From Synechococcus sp. PCC 7336 (GTDB lineage Bacteria; Cyanobacteriota; Cyanobacteriia; Thermostichales; PCC-7336), in NCBI RefSeq assembly GCF_000332275.1, contig NZ_CM001776.1, positions 4,710,008-4,774,007 of the forward strand: a DNA stretch of 64,000 bases, written 5' to 3'. Numbering within the stretch: position 1 is the first letter of the stretch; every line of letters begins with the position of its first letter. Both the position numbers and the translations under genes were made by a program. The notes beneath the pieces are model-generated. The model was not told the origin of the DNA, searched no databases, and saw nothing but the letters and a program-made list of their open reading frames with translations. This document shows, in pieces, positions 17,700 through 24,836 of the stretch.

Positions 17700-18035
17700 A
17701 ACACCTAATTCAACCTGAGTTCGATGGCTCTGTATGGCCCTCACCCCCAGCCCCTCTCCCAAACTTGATACTGCTGGCCAATTTAACATTTAGAAATATT
17801 GGCATGGTGCAAGTCCTCTGCATGGCCCTCACCCCCGGCCCCTCTCCCAAGTTTGGGAGAGGGGAGAAACAGCCGAAAATCCTTACGGGGCCTTGTTCCC
17901 CTGCCCCCAAAGTTGGGGGTAGGGGTTAGGGGAAGGGGGCCACAGGCATCTAGACAAATGGCCAATGTTTCGGAATATGAATTTCGCCAGCAGCATCAAA
18001 CTTGGGGGAAGGGGTTAGGGGATGGGGGCCAGATA
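17700..18035. repeat. Cluster of G/C-rich dispersed repeats R2
   Basis: This stretch holds two copies of the unit GGCCCTCACCCCCRGCCCCTCTCCCAA (about 17733 and 17823) and a palindrome CCAAGTTTGGGAGAGGGGAG. It also holds two related runs of the type AAGTTGGGGGTAGGGGTTAGGGG, one near 17910 and a similar one at 18000. The sequence AACCTGAGTTCGATGGCTCTG beside the first unit recurs, in opposite orientation, at 29950-29980 and 37765-37790. No gene is recognisable. These look like REP-type or MITE-type repeats that have accumulated upstream of hicA. Confidence 0.75.
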
Positions 18036-18078
18036 CCTGTCGAACTGACGTTAATTCAGTAGCGGTCAACAATTAAAG

Positions 18079-18342
18079 GTGTTTTCTGTGGGACTGAATG
18101 CAAAGCAGCGCAAAACTCCGATCGCAATTTATGCAACGCCAACCCCTTCGGATGTGAAGTGGAGCGACATTGAGAAATTACTCTTGGCTTTAGGGGCTGA
18201 AATGGCGGAAGGACGAGGCTCGCGAGTTCGATATGCCCTGAATGGCAAGCGAGCTGTCTTTCACAGACCTCATCCACAACCAACAACTGACAAAGGAGCG
18301 CTGCGTTCTGTTCGACAGTTTTTATCGAATGCTGGGATTTAG
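18079..18342 (+). CDS. hicA: HicA-family mRNA interferase toxin (no HicB visible)
   Basis: This 87-residue protein matches the HicA double-stranded RNA-binding-like toxin fold. It has SDVKWSDIEKLLLALGAEM, then GRGSRVRYALNGKRAVFHRPHPQPTTDKGALRSVRQFLSNAGI, with the catalytic His expected in the FHRPHP strand. HicA toxins cleave mRNA and are neutralised by HicB, normally encoded next to them. No HicB-like frame occurs on either side. Upstream lies the R2 repeat cluster, and downstream an inverted-repeat-bounded segment starts at the stop codon. GTG 18079 is the upstream-most plausible start; GTG 18088 is an alternative. Confidence 0.85.
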   Translation: MFSVGLNAKQRKTPIAIYATPTPSDVKWSDIEKLLLALGAEMAEGRGSRVRYALNGKRAVFHRPHPQPTTDKGALRSVRQFLSNAGI

Positions 18343-18479
18343 GCACTGGTTCCGTTGGATGTGATGAATAGCTCCAAACGGTTGCTATCAAAGGATCTTA
18401 GCGTTTTTGGTGGTGAATAGCTGTAATCCTTGCTCTAAAGGCGTTTGATTGATTTTCCCTGTCAAGCTGAACCAGTGCC
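18342..18479. repeat. 138-bp segment bounded by 11-bp perfect inverted repeats
   Basis: GGCACTGGTTC at 18342-18352 is repeated in inverse (GAACCAGTGCC) at 18469-18479. The interior has no ORF of note but contains GAATAGCT twice. It begins at the last base of the hicA stop codon. The size and ends fit a small non-autonomous element or an excision scar. Confidence 0.6.
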
Positions 18480-18498
18480 CTGGAGACTGGAGCTGGGA

Positions 18499-19368
18499 TT
18501 AATCCACCGGACCAATCACGATATCGAGGCGGCGACCTTCAATTAAAATGCCGCCATCGCCTACTAGCATGACCGAAATCCACTTCGAACCGGGGCGGAT
18601 GGGGGCATCGGCACGGCGGAAAATGCCGCCTGCTTGAAGGGGCTGCAGGGGAAGGGGAGGGCTATCGAGATAAGTCTCTGGAGTAATCGGCTCTTCGAGC
18701 GCAGCTCCCAACATCAAGCTGTCCCCCAACGGTTCTTCAATAATCGCCTCTACGTCGAATACCGAGCCCACCGACACCTTCGCAGGAATGTTGAGCGTTG
18801 CATGGGGAGGGGCATCGCCTGCGGTCAAAGTGGTAGATTCGGCCAAAACGTCCTGTTTGACTAACAAGAGGCGATCGGGCTGGTCGGGATCGGGCTGAAA
18901 GAAATTGCGAACCGTGTTGCTGCCCTGCAAGTGGAAATCGCCGCGCTCGGAGGCTTGAGTGCCTCTCAAGACCGTCACAATGGTGGCCTCAATGCCATCA
19001 TCCACAGCTTTCCAGTCCGAAATAGTCGCTGCGTAGGTCAGACCGGGATGAGTATCCCAAAAATTCGTCAGTACCGTCTCGATCGCCTCTAGCGTCAAAC
19101 CATCCCCATGGGTGAAATTGGGGCTGTAGAGGGACATCACCCTCTCCAAATCGCGATTGTTAGCCGCCTCCAATAGGGTGTCGAGGGCCTGTTGCAATTC
19201 TGCAGGAACATCGCTCGCAGCTTCTACCGCAGCCTCCAAGGAAACAGGGGGGACGCTCTCTGCCAGAGCGGGAGAGGACACCAGCGGCAGCAGACAGGCT
19301 AAACCAGTGGCGATCGCCAAAGCGCGCAGGGAATGGCTGAAAGACGTTGCGGGTGTAGACGATTGCAA
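18499..19368 (-). CDS. Secreted NTF2-like/SnoaL-like protein, hypothetical
   Basis: This 289-residue protein has a clear signal peptide (ALAIATGLACLLPLVSSPALA, cleavage near residue 36). An NTF2-like domain follows: LQQALDTLLEAANNRDLERVMSLYSPNFTHGDGLTLEAIE and then TYAATISDWKAVDDGIEAT. The C-terminal half (TLNIPAKVSVGSVFDVEAIIEEPLGD) looks like a beta-sandwich. Such proteins occur in many cyanobacteria without assigned function. It is transcribed divergently from murG, with 163 bases between the two starts. Confidence 0.7.
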   Translation of the reverse strand: MQSSTPATSFSHSLRALAIATGLACLLPLVSSPALAESVPPVSLEAAVEAASDVPAELQQALDTLLEAANNRDLERVMSLYSPNFTHGDGLTLEAIETVLTNFWDTHPGLTYAATISDWKAVDDGIEATIVTVLRGTQASERGDFHLQGSNTVRNFFQPDPDQPDRLLLVKQDVLAESTTLTAGDAPPHATLNIPAKVSVGSVFDVEAIIEEPLGDSLMLGAALEEPITPETYLDSPPLPLQPLQAGGIFRRADAPIRPGSKWISVMLVGDGGILIEGRRLDIVIGPVD

Positions 19369-19531
19369 AGGCTCACCTCTCTATTTCTCTGAATGCATCT
19401 TAGCAACCTCAACCACTGGACGATATGGTGCAATTGTGAAAGCCATACCGCACCGGCATGACAATTCTGCTCGTCGATCCGATCCCGAGGGAATGTTTGC
19501 CCTGCTGGAGTTGTTCGAGGTTGTATCGATA

Positions 19532-20644
19532 ATGCCCGCAGCCCCCCCATCTCAACCGCATCTCGCGATCGCCGCCAGCGGCACTGGCGGTCACGTCTTT
19601 CCCGCACTTGCCGTGGCGGAATGTCTGCCAGATTGGGAGATCTCGTGGTTGGGCGTACCCGATCGCCTCGAAAGGCAATTAATTGGAGATCGCTATCCCC
19701 TCCACACGATCGCGATGTCGGGCTTGCAAGGACGACCGGGATTGAGCTGGCTCAAAGCCCTCTGGCAATTGGGGGGCGCAGTTCTAGACCTGCGTCGGCT
19801 ATTGCGACAGGGGCAGTTTGCCGGGGTATTTACCACAGGCGGCTATATTGCCGCTCCCGCCATCTTGGCAGCACGATCGCTGGGGCTACCGGTGATTCTG
19901 CACGAATCCAACGCCCTTCCCGGCAAAGTCACCCGCTGGCTCGCCCCTTGGTGTACGTCGGTGGCATTGGGGGTACCAGAAGCAGAACACTATCTGCCCA
20001 AAAGTGTCACAAAGGTCGTGGGCAATCCGGTGCGCGATCGGTTTCGCCAACCTCAACCGCTCGATTTACCCATTCCCGACAACGCTCCTTTGATTGTGGT
20101 GACTGGCGGCAGCCAGGGGGCGCGCGGGCTCAATCGGTTAGTGGTGGAAGCAGCGCCTGCGTGGATCGAGCGGGGAGCTTGGATCGTCCATCAAACTGGG
20201 GAATTGGATGCGACAGCCATTGCTGAATTGGCACCCCAATCGTCTCAATATCTGCACTTTCCGTTTTGGCAAGACATGGCAGCCCTCTATCAGCGAGCCA
20301 CATTTGCTATCTGCCGCGCGGGGGCCATGACCTTAGCCGAACTGGGGGCAACCCAGACTCCGGCCATCTTGGTGCCCTATCCCTACGCAGCCGAAGATCA
20401 TCAGTATGTGAATGCGATCGCCTTTGCCCGCAGCGGTGCTGCCGTCGTCCGCCGCGAAGCCGACCTCACCCCCCAAACACTGGCAGATCTAGGCTCTCAA
20501 TGGTTGAAGAAGCCCGCAGAGATCGCCGCCATGAGGAAAATGCTAAAGTTCGAGGGCGATCGCAGTGCCAGTGCAGCCACAGCCCAGTTGATTCGCGAGA
20601 CAATGGCAGGCAGCTCAGATCGTGGGAAAAGCTCCACAGCATGA
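19532..20644 (+). CDS. murG: UDP-GlcNAc-undecaprenoyl-pyrophosphoryl-MurNAc-pentapeptide transferase MurG
   Basis: MurG converts lipid I to lipid II on the cytoplasmic face of the membrane, the last intracellular step of peptidoglycan precursor synthesis. The 370-residue protein starts MPAAPPSQPHLAIAASGTGGH, with the GTGGHVFPALAVAE glycine loop. Further marks are HESNALPGKVTRWLAPW, the second loop VVTGGSQGARGLNRLV, and ICRAGAMTLAELGATQTPAILVPYPYAAEDHQ for UDP-GlcNAc binding. The frame is open upstream to 19157, but that part overlaps the divergent gene and is not MurG-like. menB follows after 52 bases. Confidence 0.95.
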   Translation: MPAAPPSQPHLAIAASGTGGHVFPALAVAECLPDWEISWLGVPDRLERQLIGDRYPLHTIAMSGLQGRPGLSWLKALWQLGGAVLDLRRLLRQGQFAGVFTTGGYIAAPAILAARSLGLPVILHESNALPGKVTRWLAPWCTSVALGVPEAEHYLPKSVTKVVGNPVRDRFRQPQPLDLPIPDNAPLIVVTGGSQGARGLNRLVVEAAPAWIERGAWIVHQTGELDATAIAELAPQSSQYLHFPFWQDMAALYQRATFAICRAGAMTLAELGATQTPAILVPYPYAAEDHQYVNAIAFARSGAAVVRREADLTPQTLADLGSQWLKKPAEIAAMRKMLKFEGDRSASAATAQLIRETMAGSSDRGKSSTA

Positions 20645-20696
20645 GTCCGATCGAATCCCGCGATAAGATTCTAGAATTCAACCCCAGCGATCGCCC

Positions 20697-21533
20697 ATGA
20701 AGCAAGTGGACTGGCAACCCGGCAAACCCTATGACGACATCCTGTATCACAAGGCTGATGGCATGGCGAAAGTCACCATCAACCGTCCCCACAAGCGCAA
20801 TGCTTTTACCCCCAAAACGGTCTTCGAGATGTACGATGCCTTCTGCGATGCGCGGGAAGATCGCAGCATTGGCGTTATTTTTCTCACGGGAGCAGGACCC
20901 CATACCGACGGCAAATACGCCTTTTGTTCGGGGGGCGATCAGAGCGTGCGGGGTAAAGCGGGCTACGTGGGGGATGACGGCGTACCCCGTTTGAACGTAT
21001 TGGATTTGCAGCGGTTAATTCGGTCAATGCCGAAAGTGACGATCGCGTTAGTGGCGGGATACGCGATCGGGGGCGGACACGTGTTGCACTTGCTCTGCGA
21101 TCTCACCATCGCTGCCGATAACGCCATCTTCGGCCAAACGGGTCCCAAAGTCGGTAGTTTTGACGGCGGCTTTGGGGCCAGCTACCTCGCCCGCATTGTC
21201 GGTCAGAAAAAAGCCCGCGAAATCTGGTTTCTCTGTCGTCAATACAGTGCCGAACAGGCGTTGCAAATGGGGTTAGTCAATACGGTCGTACCGGTCGAGC
21301 AACTGGAAGCGGAAGGAATTCAATGGGCGCAGGAAATCTTGAATAAGAGTCCGCTGGCAATCCGCTGTTTGAAAGCTGCACTGAATGCCGACTGCGACGG
21401 TCAGGCAGGACTTCAGGAGCTAGCAGGTAATGCCACGCTGCTCTATTACATGAATGAAGAAGGCAGCGAGGGCAAGCAAGCCTTTCTGGAAAAGCGCCCG
21501 CCCGATTTCCGCCAATTTCCCTGGTTGCCCTGA
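20697..21533 (+). CDS. menB: 1,4-dihydroxy-2-naphthoyl-CoA synthase MenB
   Basis: MenB closes the second ring of the naphthoquinone by a Dieckmann-type condensation of o-succinylbenzoyl-CoA. In cyanobacteria it serves phylloquinone synthesis for photosystem I. The 278-residue crotonase-fold protein has [18 protein letters not shown], the oxyanion-hole region [65 protein letters not shown] and the conserved end [14 protein letters not shown] hairpin with a 9-bp stem follows the stop codon. Confidence 0.96.
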   Translation: MKQVDWQPGKPYDDILYHKADGMAKVTINRPHKRNAFTPKTVFEMYDAFCDAREDRSIGVIFLTGAGPHTDGKYAFCSGGDQSVRGKAGYVGDDGVPRLNVLDLQRLIRSMPKVTIALVAGYAIGGGHVLHLLCDLTIAADNAIFGQTGPKVGSFDGGFGASYLARIVGQKKAREIWFLCRQYSAEQALQMGLVNTVVPVEQLEAEGIQWAQEILNKSPLAIRCLKAALNADCDGQAGLQELAGNATLLYYMNEEGSEGKQAFLEKRPPDFRQFPWLP

Positions 21534-21536
21534 CAG

Positions 21537-21567
21537 TAGAACGGTAAATATTCTCTTGACCGTTCTA
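21537..21567 (+). terminator. Stem-loop after menB
   Basis: TAGAACGGT and ACCGTTCTA form a perfect 9-bp stem with a 13-base loop, starting three bases after the menB stop codon. There is no T run after it, so it may act as a weak terminator or a 3'-end stabiliser. Confidence 0.55.
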
Positions 21568-21670
21568 AATCTCCGAATTAGAGTTGGTATTATTAATGCA
21601 CTAACGTTGCAACGATCGCCTCAGGTCAATCCGTGAACAATTTTCGATTTAACTTTTGGTTTGTGGAGGG

Positions 21671-21742
21671 CACCTGAGCTAAGTTGCTGCAATCAGTCAT
21701 GCTTCAGGTGGACCCAACGCACATTTGCTTGGGTCTTTTCAG
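21671..21742 (+). promoter_or_regulatory. Two adjacent hairpins, the second terminator-like, upstream of the aroF leader
   Basis: Hairpin A pairs CACCTGA (21671-21677) with TCAGGTG (21704-21710). Hairpin B starts at the very next base and pairs GACCCAA (21711-21717) with TTGGGTC (21729-21735), followed by TTTTCAGTTTTT. This could end a small RNA or act as a first termination point ahead of the aroF attenuator. Only 22 bases separate it from the leader-peptide start, so any aroF leader transcript beginning upstream must pass through it. I do not recognise a known riboswitch consensus. Confidence 0.5.
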
Positions 21743-21764
21743 TTTTTAAGAGAGGGAATTCTCC

Positions 21765-21854
21765 GTGACTTCAGCCGATACGACAAACATTCGAGACGGC
21801 GATCGCCGATTTTTTAGCGGCTTCTGCTTTTGGTTCGGACACAGGTCCGGGTAG
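21765..21854 (+). CDS. Aromatic-rich leader peptide of the aroF attenuator
   Basis: GTG 21765 is preceded by AGAGAGGGAATTCTCC and opens a 29-residue ORF ending with TAG at 21852-21854. The peptide starts MTSADTTNIRDGDRR and continues FFSGFCFWF at residues 16-24: five Phe and one Trp codon in nine. The concentration of aromatic codons immediately before alternative hairpins is the mark of a regulatory leader peptide that senses charged tRNA-Phe and perhaps tRNA-Trp. The downstream gene makes the first enzyme of aromatic amino acid synthesis, which fits that role. Confidence 0.75.
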   Translation: MTSADTTNIRDGDRRFFSGFCFWFGHRSG

Positions 21855-21907
21855 ACAGTCGCACGCTTGCACCCACTGCCCGGACCCCTGCGGTACCGGG
21901 CTTTTTT
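21836..21907 (+). promoter_or_regulatory. Transcription attenuator of aroF (three mutually exclusive hairpins)
   Basis: Segment 1 CGGAC (21836-21840) pairs with GTCCG (21845-21849). Segment 2 GGTCCGGG (21844-21851) can instead pair perfectly with segment 3 CCCGGACC (21879-21886), giving the antiterminator. Segment 3, as GCCCGG (21878-21883), can pair with segment 4 CCGGGC (21896-21901), followed by six T (21902-21907), giving the intrinsic terminator. A ribosome stalled on the early Phe codons would cover segment 1 and free segment 2 to sequester segment 3. A ribosome reaching the stop codon would cover segment 2 and allow termination. The aroF ATG lies 47 bases beyond the T tract. Confidence 0.78.
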
Positions 21908-21953
21908 ATTGCTAAACCTGCAGATTCACCATCCAATATCCAGAGGCTTTACC

Positions 21954-22808
21954 ATGAAAGACGCTCGATTGACCCGCAAACAAACCCCCAGCCACACCTC
22001 CGCGATCGCCATTACCGATCGCCTCGCCATCGGCACAGAAGCCATCACCCTCATTGCCGGTCCCTGCGCGATCGAAAGTCGCGAGCAAATGGAGGCTGTC
22101 GCCGCCCACCTAGCTCCCAGCCCGATCCAAATGCTGCGGGGGGGAGCCTTCAAGCCCCGCACTTCGCCCTATAGCTTCCAAGGCTTGGGGCGAGCGGGCT
22201 TAGAGATTATGCGCGATGTAGGACGAGCCTACGACATGCCGGTGGTGACCGAGGTGATGGCGGTCGAACAGGTGGAGGCGATCGCCGATTGTGCCGATAT
22301 GCTGCAAATTGGCAGCCGCAATATGCAAAATTTCGACTTGCTTAAGGCGGTGGGCCAGATCGAGAAACCGGTGCTGCTCAAACGCGGTCTGGCCGCCACG
22401 CTAGAAGAATTTGTCATGGCCGCCGAATATATTATGAGCAGCGGCAACCCCAATGTTGTCCTGTGCGAACGAGGCATCCGCAGTTTCGATACCTATACTC
22501 GCAATGTTTTAGACCTCGGGGCTGTGGTTGCCCTCAAACAACTCACTCACCTGCCCGTCATTGCCGATCCCTCCCATGCCGCCGGTCGTCGCGAGCTGGT
22601 GGCCTCCCTCTCCAAAGCGGCGATCGCCTGTGGAGCCGACGGCCTGATCGTAGAATGCCACCCCGAGCCCGATCGCTCTGTCTCCGATGCTCGCCAAGCC
22701 CTATCTCTCGATGCTATGACTGCCCTGGCTGACAGTTTGCCTGCGATCGCTGCTGCTGTTGGCAGAACCTTACCGGCTACTTCTGCTCCCTTGCCCGTGG
22801 CCGTTTGA
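21954..22808 (+). CDS. aroF: 3-deoxy-7-phosphoheptulonate (DAHP) synthase, AroF/type I-beta
   Basis: The enzyme condenses phosphoenolpyruvate and erythrose 4-phosphate to DAHP, the committed step of the shikimate pathway. The 284-residue protein has LIAGPCAIESREQM, LRGGAFKPRTSPYSFQG, VVTEVMAVEQVEAIADCADMLQIGSRNMQNF, PVLLKRGLAATLEEF, LCERGIRSFDTYTRNVLD and PVIADPSHAAGRRELV. These are the core metal and substrate residues of the microbial I-beta group. ATG 21954 starts MKDARLTRKQTPS; the open frame upstream runs through the attenuator and is not coding. No fused chorismate mutase or ACT domain is present, so end-product control may rest largely on the leader attenuator. Confidence 0.95.
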   Translation: MKDARLTRKQTPSHTSAIAITDRLAIGTEAITLIAGPCAIESREQMEAVAAHLAPSPIQMLRGGAFKPRTSPYSFQGLGRAGLEIMRDVGRAYDMPVVTEVMAVEQVEAIADCADMLQIGSRNMQNFDLLKAVGQIEKPVLLKRGLAATLEEFVMAAEYIMSSGNPNVVLCERGIRSFDTYTRNVLDLGAVVALKQLTHLPVIADPSHAAGRRELVASLSKAAIACGADGLIVECHPEPDRSVSDARQALSLDAMTALADSLPAIAAAVGRTLPATSAPLPVAV

Positions 22809-22870
22809 TGCCACCAGCCAGGTAATCTCAATTAAACTCGAAAAAATTATTCAGTAATATTACGGAGTCT

Positions 22871-22899
22871 TTGACATTTCCTTACACCATCTTTATAGT
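22871..22899 (+). promoter_or_regulatory. Consensus-like sigma-70 promoter
   Basis: TTGACA (22871-22876) and TATAGT (22894-22899) are separated by exactly 17 bases, in the gap after aroF. It would drive the two small ORFs at 22956 and 23070. Confidence 0.65.
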
Positions 22900-22955
22900 G
22901 GTTACCACGGTTCTATGTCAGGCGTATAGAAGGAGCGCGCAGGAGTAACCTCTAG

Positions 22956-23024
22956 ATGGGAACAACTGCTTTACTCGAACTTCAAGAATCTTATGCGCGT
23001 ACACGTAGATCCGCCCCTAAATAG
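22956..23024 (+). CDS. Possible 22-residue peptide (leader-type ORF)
   Basis: An ATG ten bases after GCAGGAG opens MGTTALLELQESYARTRRSAPK. It lies about 57 bases beyond a consensus promoter. Its end overlaps a stem-loop (GCCCCT/AGGGGGC, about 23013-23031), and a 54-residue ORF begins 45 bases later. It could be a leader peptide or a short genuine protein. Evidence is limited to the ribosome-binding site, promoter and placement. Confidence 0.35.
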   Translation: MGTTALLELQESYARTRRSAPK

Positions 23025-23069
23025 AGGGGGCATAATCTACCCATTGCCACTCATTGGAGTTAAACAGCT

Positions 23070-23234
23070 ATGGACTTCGATCTCATCAAAGCAGTTGTGC
23101 AATACGCCCTCGGCTCTGAGTCTTTGGCCCCTTCTGAGGCCGCTGCCGTCAGGGCTGCCATTCAGTCTGACTCCAACAAGCAGCGGGCAGACCTCCTGGT
23201 AGAAATGCTGAACCTGAACTCTCAATTACACTAA
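23070..23234 (+). CDS. Small helical protein, 54 residues, hypothetical
   Basis: ATG 23070 follows ATTGGAGTTAAACAGCT, a good ribosome-binding site. The protein begins MDFDLIKAVVQYALGSESL, continues APSEAAAVRAAIQSDSNKQ and ends LVEMLNLNSQLH. It is predicted to be two or three amphipathic helices with no membrane span. Codon use looks real and Cys is absent. I do not recognise the family. It is probably transcribed from the promoter at 22871-22899. Confidence 0.6.
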   Translation: MDFDLIKAVVQYALGSESLAPSEAAAVRAAIQSDSNKQRADLLVEMLNLNSQLH

Positions 23235-23447
23235 ATCTGTCAATATTCAATTTTAACTCGTGTCGATCGAGTGGTTGCTCGGCCCGTCTTCAAAGATTTA
23301 ACTGAATCGATGCGTCTGGCGTTGTCCGCTGCTGTTATTGAGTAGCGGGCATTGTTCTTTCAGAGCGATCGCCCCGCCACAGTTCGAGATCTATCTCGTC
23401 CTGTCTGGTGGCGATTAGACTGGGACTGGTGCGTTTGAGAGGTTGTG

Positions 23448-23963
23448 ATGGTATTGATTGATAATCGAGGGCGATTGTTCGGCAAGGTCAGCATTATCGA
23501 TCTTGGGGCTGTTCTCATCGTGGCGATCGCGGTGGCAGCCGTGTTTCTGTTTCCGGGCAATCAGGCTGCGTCGGTAGTATCGGGAAACCGATCCACTCAG
23601 GCGGTAGAGGTGGATATAATGGCCCGCCGGGTGAGCTTGCGATCGATGGATATCTTCGAGCCGGGGAGTAGGGCCAATCTGATTATTCGCAATCAGCCCT
23701 ATGGCCAAGTGGAGGTGATGGGGGTGGAAGATGTCAGCCGCAAAGTGCCGGTGGTGTTGCCCAATGGCGAGATTCAGCGGTTGGCAGAGGAAGCCTATAG
23801 TGCGGATATTGTACTGACGATAGCGGGCAATGCTTCCATTACCGATGATGGCGTGGTGTTGGGCAATAGCAAGGTGAAGGTTGGCGTGCCGATTGAAATT
23901 GAAACGTTTGACTATTTGGTTCGAGGCAGCGTCATGGACGTGCGCATTTTAGACGCTAGTTAG
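23448..23963 (+). CDS. DUF4330 family membrane-anchored protein
   Basis: This protein of about 171 residues starts MVLIDNRGRLFGKVSIIDLGAVL, with one membrane segment (GAVLIVAIAVAAVFLF, residues about 19-36) and an extracytoplasmic beta-rich domain. DUF4330 is a conserved family found mainly in cyanobacteria and Firmicutes, without known function. A GTG one codon upstream (23445) is an alternative start. Its last four bases overlap the convergent gene. Confidence 0.75.
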   Translation: MVLIDNRGRLFGKVSIIDLGAVLIVAIAVAAVFLFPGNQAASVVSGNRSTQAVEVDIMARRVSLRSMDIFEPGSRANLIIRNQPYGQVEVMGVEDVSRKVPVVLPNGEIQRLAEEAYSADIVLTIAGNASITDDGVVLGNSKVKVGVPIEIETFDYLVRGSVMDVRILDAS

Positions 23964-24451
23964 CGGCAGACTTCTCGAACGAGGGCACTGCTGATGCTGG
24001 GAAAGAGCGAATTGAGTTCTTGCGGGGTCAGTGCCCCATTGCAAACATTATTGCGAATGTGCCAGCGATCGAGGGCTGCTTGCGAGAGTTGACCGCTGCC
24101 AGAGGGGGTTGTGCCACCTGGGCTTGCGGGTGGCAGGGGTTCGAAGTCAATTGCGAGATCGTCAGTTTCTATCGGGGCTTCGGGGACGATGGGGGGTAAT
24201 TCTTCCTCGGCTGTTGGAGCTGTGCGGGTGATGGGGGTTGATGCTTCTTCTACCGGAGGGGATGCGGCTGGTGGAGTGGAGACTGGGGGCGCGGAGGGAG
24301 CCAAGCGTCCGGGGTCGTCGGTTGGGATGTTGCGAGAGCGCCGGATTATCTCTGCTCGGGCGGCGGGCAGGGTGAAAAGGGCGATCGCGCCTCCCACTAG
24401 CAAGGCTTTGAACAATTGGCTTCTGACTGGCCTACTCATCAACTCCAACAT
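23960..24451 (-). CDS. Secreted proline-rich protein, hypothetical
   Basis: This 163-residue protein has an N-terminal signal-like segment (LFKALLVGGAIALFTLPAARA). A low-complexity Pro/Ser/Thr/Glu linker follows (about residues 45-120). A conserved-looking C-terminal part, LDRWHIRNNVCNGALTPQELNSLFPSISSALVREVCR, contains two Cys that could form a disulfide. ATG at 24439 (MSRPVRSQLFK) is an alternative start. It overlaps DUF4330 tail to tail by four bases. The family is not recognised. Confidence 0.6.
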   Translation of the reverse strand: MLELMSRPVRSQLFKALLVGGAIALFTLPAARAEIIRRSRNIPTDDPGRLAPSAPPVSTPPAASPPVEEASTPITRTAPTAEEELPPIVPEAPIETDDLAIDFEPLPPASPGGTTPSGSGQLSQAALDRWHIRNNVCNGALTPQELNSLFPSISSALVREVCR

Positions 24452-24836
24452 TTAAACATCCTCGCAACCATCTCAATTATTCCCCACACCTTAGCGCTTG
24501 CCCAGTTAGGGTTGGTGGCGATCGGTAAACGCGAGGGATCTGAGGGCGATCGTTACGAAGTTTGTTTTTTGAGCAATTTTAAAGTTGAGAAATCTCAGCA
24601 CAAGTGTTACCGAACAAGTCTGAGCTTCAGATATCTGAGTATTTTTACATAAAAGCATTAGCTCATTGCTAAAAAGCAAACATCGCTCCGTATTCCTAAT
24701 GATGCTACTACGATCGCATGAGTGATATTTTCGGTCTAATGTCCTGACTTCCTGTCAAAAAATATCATCAATCCAGGGGCAAGTAATTTTTTCTGGACTT
24801 CATTAGATTGCCACAATCAATAGAGCGCGAACCATC
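24452..24836. other. AT-rich intergenic region upstream of the RTX gene
   Basis: No gene is seen. A perfect 12-base palindrome TCAGATATCTGA (24627-24638) is followed by GTATTTTTAC and could be an operator or a weak terminator. HIP1 sites become scarce here and base composition shifts toward AT, as in the RTX gene that follows. The region presumably holds the RTX promoter. Confidence 0.4.

Noticed and set aside
17700-18035. Possible CRISPR-like repeats in the R2 cluster
   Set aside because: Only two or three irregularly spaced, imperfect units are present and the same unit is scattered elsewhere.
21797-21815. CGGCGATCGCCG followed by six T as a terminator inside the aroF leader ORF
   Set aside because: It is a HIP1 palindrome within translated codons upstream of the aromatic codons; termination there would defeat the attenuator, though some effect cannot be excluded.
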